A stretch of 64,000 bases of DNA from Chiua virens (taxonomy: Eukaryota; Basidiomycota; Agaricomycetes; Boletales; Boletaceae), in NCBI GenBank assembly GCA_019787685.1, contig JAHNUO010000030.1:289391-353390 (forward strand), in the 5' to 3' direction. The notes beneath the pieces were generated by a model that saw nothing but the letters and a program-made list of their open reading frames with translations, did not search any database and was not told the DNA's origin. Position numbers and translations under genes: made by a program. Below, piece after piece: positions 57,111-64,000 of this stretch (positions within the stretch are counted from its first letter, which is position 1; every line of letters starts with the position of its first letter).

Positions 57111-57139
57111 CTCCAGAGCCGAACGCATGAATGCAGACG

Positions 57140-58700
57140 CACTGTCTGCCTCGTGAAGGAGTCGGGCATGCAAGGCGGTCCACATGCCGTGAACGCGGAT
57201 GTTCTCGTCGAGGTAGGATGAGTTGTCGAGTGCAAGGCGTTCGAGGCGTTTCAGACCGGTGGCGAGCTCGTTGAGACGCGCGAGTCGCCCACCACGTTCC
57301 TCTTCAACGTCAACTTTCACTTTGACTTCGCGAATCCATCGACGCTGGAACTCAATGCCTTGCGCAATGATCGCTTCTTTCAGGCTGAAAACATGAACGA
57401 GGTTAGTTTGACAACGAAGAGAAATAGCATGTAAGAGCATCTCACCGGTCATTCATGAGTTCGGTTTGCGCTTTGAGCTCGCTCTCGAGCCTCTCATGGC
57501 ACACCTGAACTAACTTCATCTTTTCCTCTGTAATGTATTTCTCATAGTCCTCCTCTGCAGTGCGAGCTTGTCCTGTTCGAGGAGTTTCGTGCTGTACTCG
57601 CGAGCCTGCTCGTCGAGTTTGACTTCGAGCTCATGCTCCTCGTCTTCCTTGATCTTGTCGAAGCGGGTAGCAAACTCCGTGAGGTCGGTCCTGACGTTAT
57701 CGAGGATGCCCTTGGCCTTTTCGGCTGCGGTAGGGTTCGCGTTGAGGTATGAAGCAAGGTCGTCGATGGTGCCTGCGAGATGGGAAATGACAGGCTCGGA
57801 GATAGCGACATCGGAAGCAGCCGGGGCGACGAGAGGCAACACGTCCCGAGCAGGTTTGGGGGCAGCTTTAGGTTTAGAGAACCCAGGTGGCGGTTCAAAA
57901 CCAATGGGAAGAGGCGCTGCATAAACGCTGGGGTCGTCTGATTTTTCCATCAAGACGAACACCTCGACGTTGGCGAGTGCAGGGGTCGATTCCGGGGTGG
58001 ATTCTATAGGTACAGCCAATGCGACTTCTGCTTTTCGAATCAGTTCGTCAACCTCGCTCGTGAATTGTTGTGCCTTGTGCCTGGCGAGCTCAGCAGATGG
58101 TGCGTATGCCTCTGGGGAAAGCTGGTCCAAAGACTTGTCCACGGTCGCCTTGAGAGCGGCAGCAGTCGACTTGATGCGCGCCTTTGTCTCGTGGAGCGAC
58201 GATTTTTTGCTCTCCCGCGGGGTCTCCTTGTCCTGAGCTGGTGTGTCTGTCTTTTGCGTCCCCTGACTGAGCTGTCGTTGCACAAAGCCGTAGACGGACT
58301 TGGCAGTGTCGACCGTGGTGACGACCACCTGCTGCACGGTGATTTCGTCCCATTGGTGCTGTTCGGCGTACTCGACGAGGACGTTTCCCAGAGGGACATG
58401 CTTCGTGAACAGGTCGCGGTACTGCTGGCTTTGGTGCGACACGAACGTGCTACCGATGTAAAACGTGCCGGTTGCGGTGACGGAGCAAAAGACAAGTTTC
58501 TGGGCGACATTGCTGAGTTTCTTGGGTGCTGACGAGACGGAGGCTGAAGTGCTGGTCGCATTGGTGCTGGTCAGACGCTGTCGAAATTCAAAGATGAACT
58601 TGAAAAGAATACAACAAGTCGCTCACCCCTTCGCGTGGCAGTGCTGCCACCTAGGGAGTCGGGACTTGGCACCTCGAGCAGTACGACAATGGGTTCGCAT
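57140..58700 (-). CDS. MIC60: MIC60/mitofilin-like MICOS subunit, with frameshift
   Basis: Inner-membrane scaffold of cristae junctions. Arg-rich presequence exon starting MRTHCRTARGAKSRLPRW (ATG at 58698-58700), intron of about 60 bases ending TGACCAG, then a membrane segment LVFCSVTATGTFYIGSTFV, YRDLFTKHVPLGNVLVEYAE, a long coiled-coil part, and the mitofilin signature RRWIREVKVKVDVEEERGGRLA...LKRLERLALDNSSYLDENIRVH (57180-57350). One base is missing near 57557: the frame in LLEQDKLALQ must shift to continue as EEDYEKYITEEKMK. The usual C-terminal amphipathic part after IRVHGMWTAL is not recognisable. The first exon overlaps the end of the upstream BTB gene by about 50 bases on the same strand. 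Confidence 0.8.
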
Positions 58701-59370
58701 TGACGAATGGGTGCTCGTCCAGTTTCTTGCGCAGTTCCTCTCTCCGCGACCGATGCAGTTTCAACAGGACGAGCGCAGAGCGCACTTCAATCTTGGAAAG
58801 CGTCCTGTGTGAGGCAACTTTGGCCTCCTCTGTCCATCCACAACGAGATGCGGCAGCATACAGCCGGAGAGGCTGTTCTGCGAGGGGTGATGTGAGGACC
58901 GCAATGCGCACGAGCGAGGTTGGGCCTGGCGTTTCGTATTTCTCGGAGGCAAATAAGAGGGCGTCGACGGTGTCGAACAACGTGAGTGGTTGGATGGGAA
59001 GACCACTGATCATGCGGAATAAGAGCTCGAGTGTGGTCGAGTCCTCATTGAGGTGGATCGTCTCTGGATTTGCGGCCGATGGGTTCAGCGCAGAGCGTTG
59101 CTCGCTGCCAGCAATAATAGCGCTCGTGACTTCAGGGCTTGACGTAGAAGGACGGGGAGCGAGAAGAGGGAACGGAACCACCCCGAAGTGGTCTTTAGGG
59201 TAAATGAGTGCATTCGGAAACGAACAAGGTCGTGGGAGACTAGGACGACATCTGCGTCAGGAGAGTCGAACGCAGAGTGCATCGTGGGCTCGAGTTTGAG
59301 AGGTGGTGAGGTAGTGGCATTCTCCTCCACTGAAAGGGCAGGATGGTCTTCCGATGCGGACGCCATCATT
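58651..59370 (-). CDS. BTB/POZ-domain protein (frame break near 59165)
   Basis: Starts MMASASEDHPALSVEENA. BTB core DADVVLVSHDLVRFRMHSFTL...GWFRSLFSLP, then, one frame over, STSSPEVTSAIIAG, IHLNEDSTTLELLFRMISGL, VDALLFASEKYETPGPTSLV, and a C-terminal Cys motif YCSRC. This layout is the common basidiomycete BTB protein of unknown role. The shift at about 59165 has no splice signals I trust, so it is either an error or an inactivating change. Confidence 0.7.
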
Positions 59371-59717
59371 GAGGGTTCAAGAAAAAGAGTATAACGGCAA
59401 GTATTGAGATTCTGGGAAGGTATACGTGAGTTGCGGTCGTGGAATCGTGGGTCGTGGATGAATCGATGAAGCTTCAACGTTGGCTGCAATCGTCACGCAC
59501 CTCCATTGAACTTGCCAGTGGCAGCGAGCGCGTGACTCGGGATTTCCCACAATAACCGGTGTAGTGAATGCCGATCAGAGTTCAAACGTTCAGGTGTATA
59601 CACGGATCATACAGTTTAAGCTCAAGTTTTGCCGTCACTCATCGAGTCGCTCATTTATAATCAAGTACTCTCAATATCTTCGAGCATTCTGCTCGTCTTC
59701 CGACCCTACAAGTATCA

Positions 59718-62247
59718 ATGGAACCATATCCGGAGCTCATAAGGAAGGATGTCTTCCTTCATTCTTCTGACGCGTCGTGGCCGACCTTCGTCGTAGAATT
59801 CGACCAATTCCTAAGAAATGAGATGAAAATACCCAGTTGGTTCAACCAGGTAACCGTTACCAAATTGGCTTCACGTTTCGATCTCTGAAAGAACGTTCTG
59901 GTTCAGAATGTCAGTGGTGTCGCTCACCTCGATCGACTTTTCGCCTCGGATGACACGTCTAACGACGATCTCTGGGATAGAGCAGACAACCACATCGACG
60001 AGCAGGCAGAACAACGACTACGTATCATGTTTAATACGGCACTCATTGACTGTGCCAGAATTCGAGCAGTCATCGAAGCAGAGGACCTAACAGATACCTC
60101 ATTTCCAAAGGAATCCTTCCTTGTTATTCTCGTGAGAAATGCCATCTCGGAGGTGTATCCAGGACTATCCTTGCTGTACGTCCTCGCGTCGCTCTTACAT
60201 CTTGTCTCGCCCATTCCAGTATTCGTTTAGGGAGGACATTCCGGTGGTTCTTCCACGACATTTTAGTGGGCAGCCGATCCAAATTCTGAAATACATGAAG
60301 AAGAGGATCTATGCACCACTTGTCGTTTCGATCGTCCAGGAGATGCCGATGCCAATTGAGGAGAATCAATCTGACGTTGGACAGCAACTGAGTCTTGAGG
60401 AAGATGCTCATTCTGAATCTGGACCTAAGCCGTTCGAGCCTCCCACGTTATCTGAGTGGCTCGATGCTTGCGAAAGGCCCAAGACGCCTGAAGAGTCCGA
60501 GGATGAGCAAGAGGAGGGATTTCTTTCGTCACAGTTCGAAGCTTATTTCCTTGCATATCCCTCATCCGCCACTCCACCGTCTCTTTGCCACATCCCTGTA
60601 CTGTGCATGGCCGACGAAGATCGACTGCCGGTGTTGATGTCTAGCTTACTCTATCAGCGGCGCGTATGGCATATCAGTGATCCATTGATCGGTGTGGAGT
60701 TCTCAAAGTACGACACGACAATCAGATTATATGTAGGATGGTTCGAAGGGAATCCGCCCTCTACTCGTGCTCTCGTAAGTCATTTCCTTCATCGATTTTT
60801 TCCCTCTAACAGTTGATTCTCGGTTCAAGCCACGTGTTCATATTGGGGAGATTAGAACCCCCTTGAGGCTCGATTTATCGGTTCCCTCGGTGGCTCTTGT
60901 CGTTTCTCGGTTCCTATACAGCCTTGAGTCACATATACGCGGCGTGTGTAACTCCATCAAGCACTCTGTACACGGAGTTATCAGCGAGATGCGATCACAT
61001 CTGTCATTTCCGTGGCGGATTGATACGGATTTATTCCAGAAGGAAGGTCCAGGTTCCATTTCAGAAAGCAATAATGGCCGAGACATGATTATTCAGTGGG
61101 TTGAAAGTCAGAAGTACTCAGTATCCCAAGCGCAAGTCCCTTCTTATCATCCCCGTTGTTGATGCCTCAACGAGTCACTAGGTCAATGGTGGGTTCCCAC
61201 AAGCAAGACACGACAAGGTGCGCCTCTTAATTTTCCACATCGTGCGTCATCTCACTTGCCATTGAGTAGATCGGGCTCTGCAACATCGTCAGTAACGCCA
61301 CAGCACTCGAATTCTACACAATCATCGTGAGCCCATTCACACCTCCTACTGAAGCTTAGAAGTCATTTTTTTGTCTCGTAGATATCCAATACCTGCTTCA
61401 CAAGTCGGATCTGAAGGAACAACTCTATCATTGCCGTGAGTGTTCCTGGAGGTTATTCTTTAGTAGCTGACTGATCATCTAGAGAAACTCGAGAAGGAGC
61501 TGCGCAAACAACAAGCAAACCATCGCACCAATCGTACTTGCCATGTTCAGAGTGAGTGAATTCAATGGACATGCAAAATCTCGATGATCATCAGCAATGC
61601 TCAGATTTGCAGACACGACAAAGCAGACTGATTATCGGATGTTCCGTTGGATGTTCGATCGTCGGGTTGTACCCCAGTGTATTCCGATTGATTTGAAGTT
61701 TCGTGAGGAGTACAGTGCTGTCACGGGTCTTATATGGCCCGAGACATGGAACTCTAGGGTGAGTAGTATGCTGTATATGTCCTGCAAGGTGACTTATTGT
61801 ACTCGCTAGGAGGACCTCCCATTGGTCGATGCTGCACTCGAACCCTGCATAGAAGAGCTGTTGGAGAGTGTAGCCGTGCTGAAGACGCAACCTGGTGGGG
61901 TGAAATGCATCCCTGTGGACGAGTTTCCTGTCGATTTGCGAGTCCTCGAGGAAAGCTTTTCGGCGATATTTCAGGCGTCCCGCCGGTCTGATGAAAAAAC
62001 AAGAGACCAGGACAACCTCCCCGAAATGGCTTGGCGCCATGACCATGACCGCTTATTGTTCGATTTCTTCGTACGCCTTGTCCAACCAAGGAAGGATGAC
62101 GAAGCCCACACCCCGATTGCTAACTTCCCTATTGCACGTTTTGAAGATCCACTTTCCCGCCCAACGTACGTCCTCCTGAATACATTTGATATACATTTCC
62201 TAACGTTCCCGCAGTTTGGAGACCACTCTTCGGCTACCCAGGAATGA
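59718..62247 (+). CDS. Large uncharacterised basidiomycete protein
   Basis: Spliced gene starting MEPYPELIRKDVFLHSSDAS (ATG at 59718), first donor GTAACC at 59849, second exon NVSGVAHLDRLFASDD. Later exons hold PVVLPRHFSGQPIQILKYM, a long acidic insert (PKTPEESEDEQEEG), DPLIGVEFSKYDTTIRLYVGW, a coiled part near 61480, DYRMFRWMFDRRVVPQCIPI and DHDRLLFDFFVRLVQPRKDD, ending near 62247. Introns are about 50-60 bases. I recognise it only as a lineage-restricted mushroom family; no catalytic motif is visible. No obvious break. Confidence 0.6.
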
Positions 62248-62361
62248 CAATTTGCAAATGACAAGCCAGGGGGGACTCCAGATGTCAATCCTTCGCATGC
62301 TTCGCCGTGAAGTTGTAGATCTTGAGGCTTGGTTAGAAAGTCGCGGTATTTCTCCAGATTT

Positions 62362-62440
62362 AAGGAGCTTTTTGCATGTGGGTTTTGGTTACAATAAGGT
62401 TCTGTTCTGCATTTTGATTGATATATGTACATATATTCCA
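62362..62440 (+). repeat. Dispersed repeat, copy 2
   Basis: GGAGCTTTTTGCATGTGGGTT and TATATGTACATATATTCCAT, matching 54315-54395. Lies at the left border of the following repeat array. Confidence 0.7.
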
Positions 62441-62483
62441 TGTGCTGATTTGTGCAACCATGTACAAAAGTTTACTAGCTGAA

Positions 62484-62914
62484 TGTGTACAAACCAGGCA
62501 CTGTCCTCTTTGTGCATGCCAGATGGGACATTGGTAAACCATCTATTGTGTACAAACAGTGCACTGCCTTCTTTTTGCATTCAATGTGTACAAACCAGGC
62601 AATACCATTTGTGTACATGATAAATGGCACATTGCCATCAACAGTTGATAACATATTTAATGTCGATGGGAAAACCATCCATTGTGTACAAACTAGGCAC
62701 CGCCTTCTTTGTGCATGCCAGATAGTCCAGGTGCAAAACCATTCATTGTGGATATATAATTGCTATCTACAGTTTATTGTATAACATATTTAATGTTGAC
62801 AGGAAAACCATCCATTGTGTACAAACCAGGCACTGCCTTCTTTGTGCATTCCAGAGGGGCCAGACAGGAAACCATTCAATGTGTACAAATCAGGTGCTAT
62901 CCTTTTTGTGCATG
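62484..62914 (+). repeat. Degenerate repeat array with TGTGTACAAACCAGGCA core
   Basis: The core recurs at 62484, 62547, 62585, 62683, 62816 and 62880 with few changes, often followed by CTTTGTGCAT. A longer unit, ACATATTTAATGT...GGAAAACCATCCATTG, is duplicated at about 62650 and 62783. No coding potential. Confidence 0.85.
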
Positions 62915-63056
62915 ATCCTATTGCTTATTCTCCAGATGGAAACCACATTGCCTCTGGCTCTTCTGATGGCACCATCGTGATCTGGAATGCAAGCACTGGC
63001 AAATGTGTAGCAGGTCCATTTCAGGGACACACCAGCCCAGTTGCTTCCATCACATA
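62915..63056 (+). pseudogene. Single WD40-repeat fragment
   Basis: AYSPDGNHIASGSSDGTIVIW and GKCVAGPFQGHTSPV: one and a half WD40 blades of the type repeated in fungal NACHT-WD40 genes. It passes in frame into EMC1-like sequence at about 63057. Confidence 0.8.
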
Positions 63057-64000
63057 TTCTGTTCCCCTCTACACCTCTCAACTCACAAAGCCCGTCTTCC
63101 ACGACAACCTCATACTTACGGCTACCAGCAATAACGTGCTTGCCGCTCTCAACGCTACCGATGGGCGCATAGGTCTGCTTGGTTTCGTTCTCCCTGTCCA
63201 ACACAGTAACCCCGGTTCTTGCAGTCTGGCGAAGCATACATGATGCCCAAGATGCCATCATGGGATTCAAAGTGCACGACGACAGTGCGTTTTATTTCAT
63301 GTCGGTGTGCGCGCTCTCGCTGATGATACCTCAGGCATATATGCGCTCTCCGGGCCCGCTGGGTCCAGTCTGCGCGTCTACGATATATCGACAGGCGACC
63401 TTGTGCGTGAAACCCGGCTGCACCCTCCCACCAAGGCCAAAGCGAACGACCAACCCACGCTTGGTATCGCGTTGGCTCAGAGTGGGGACCACGCAGTCGT
63501 GCTCACGAACGGGGATACGGTGCGATGCATCCATTCCCGTACTGGAGACATGGCATGGCAATGGCAGTCAGAAGACCAAGGGTGAGTCAAGACGTGCATA
63601 TAACCGCGCGCTCACATCGAGCTTTCCTAGTTCCCTCATCATGTACACTCAGATCTACGCCAATACCCCCGCCTCAACGCTGTACGTCGCAGGCTTCGCG
63701 AAATCCGTCGCATCGTACACGCTACACGTCACGACGCTCGATTTAACTACGGGGGAAGTTATTTCCACTGTGAACATACCAGCAAGCATAGCCAATACCT
63801 TGACGGATTTCCTCTTGCTCGGCCCTTCTAAAGCCTCTACGACGAGTACGCGCTCCGATGCTAACGCTAATGATTTTGGGCCCGCTCTGGTTTGGCTTTC
63901 ACCATCGGCCACATCAAAAGATGCACCTCTATCTCTTTTCTCGGCTGCACTTTCTCCTTCTCTCAAAGGCAAAGTTCAGACCGTTCCTAACACGTCGTAC
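63057..64000 (+). CDS. EMC1: EMC1-like ER membrane complex subunit, 5' replaced, runs off window
   Basis: Luminal beta-propeller part of EMC subunit 1, which helps insert membrane proteins in the ER. Seen: VPLYTSQLTKPVFHDNLILT, NVLAALNATDGRIG, then RALADDTSGIYALSGPAGSS, LRVYDISTGDLVRETRLHPP, THNG-like VLTNGDTVRCIHSRTGDMAWQW, and SLIMYTQIYANTPASTLYVAG. Introns near 63175-63290 and 63580-63630. The normal signal peptide and first strands are absent; a WD40 fragment and repeat array precede it. The rest of the gene lies beyond the window, so whether it is functional cannot be judged. Confidence 0.7.

Noticed and set aside
62484..62914. CRISPR-like repeat array
   Set aside because: Eukaryotic context, irregular spacing and degenerate repeats; better explained as decayed tandem duplication.

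Overview
The window looks like a gene-poor, transposon-rich part of a basidiomycete (mushroom-forming, Agaricomycete-type) nuclear genome. Genes are split by GT-AG introns of roughly 45-70 bases. Recognisable host families are fungal (heterotrimeric G-protein alpha subunit, UBR1, MIC60, EMC1, HNH_2 proteins, NRPS-like reductase). The repeats are Ty3/gypsy chromoviruses and a TET/JBP-like dioxygenase of the kind that expands with KDZ transposons in mushrooms. No species can be named from the sequence.

Layout. 1-19.2 kb is nested LTR retrotransposons. Two decayed gypsy bodies share one 1,128-bp LTR. Two 705/706-bp LTRs of a second family lie in inverted orientation. Between them sits a very young gypsy chromovirus (8393-16255) with 773-bp LTRs, a 5-bp target duplication, an uninterrupted 1,620-aa pol frame and a gag broken by one TGA. 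21.1-22.5 kb is a complete eight-exon G-alpha gene whose frame is interrupted by a single TGA and whose switch I catalytic arginine is histidine. 23.1-24.1 kb is an HNH_2 endonuclease-like gene.

24.0-36.8 kb is the most striking structure: two 4,026-bp arms in perfect register (24002-28027 and 32788-36813) form an inverted duplication with one base difference found. Each arm carries an XRN-UBR1 chimeric pseudogene interrupted by the same 555-bp solo LTR. The 4.76-kb spacer holds a zinc-finger/OrsD-like gene whose C-terminus shows the R...HxxR...GH...Y signature of a tyrosine recombinase. The right arm ends abruptly inside a carboxylesterase pseudogene.

39-64 kb holds further remnants and genes: a truncated FMN-dependent alpha-hydroxy-acid oxidase, a third UBR1 pseudogene that keeps its UBR box, a small coiled-coil gene, an uncharacterised multi-exon gene, a decayed MFS transporter, the C-terminal reductase of an NRPS-like enzyme, a TET/JBP-like 2-oxoglutarate dioxygenase, a 149-bp minisatellite split by a solo LTR, MIC60, a BTB-domain gene, a large uncharacterised gene and, at the right edge, EMC1 whose 5' end is replaced by a repeat array plus a WD40 fragment.

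No pathway links these genes. Most of the window is explained by transposition, segmental duplication and decay. The best candidates for undescribed biology are the recombinase-like gene inside the palindrome and the expression strategy of the gypsy family (self-priming PBS, -1 frameshift site, ATG-less conserved gag 5' region, zinc-knuckle tail after the chromodomain).
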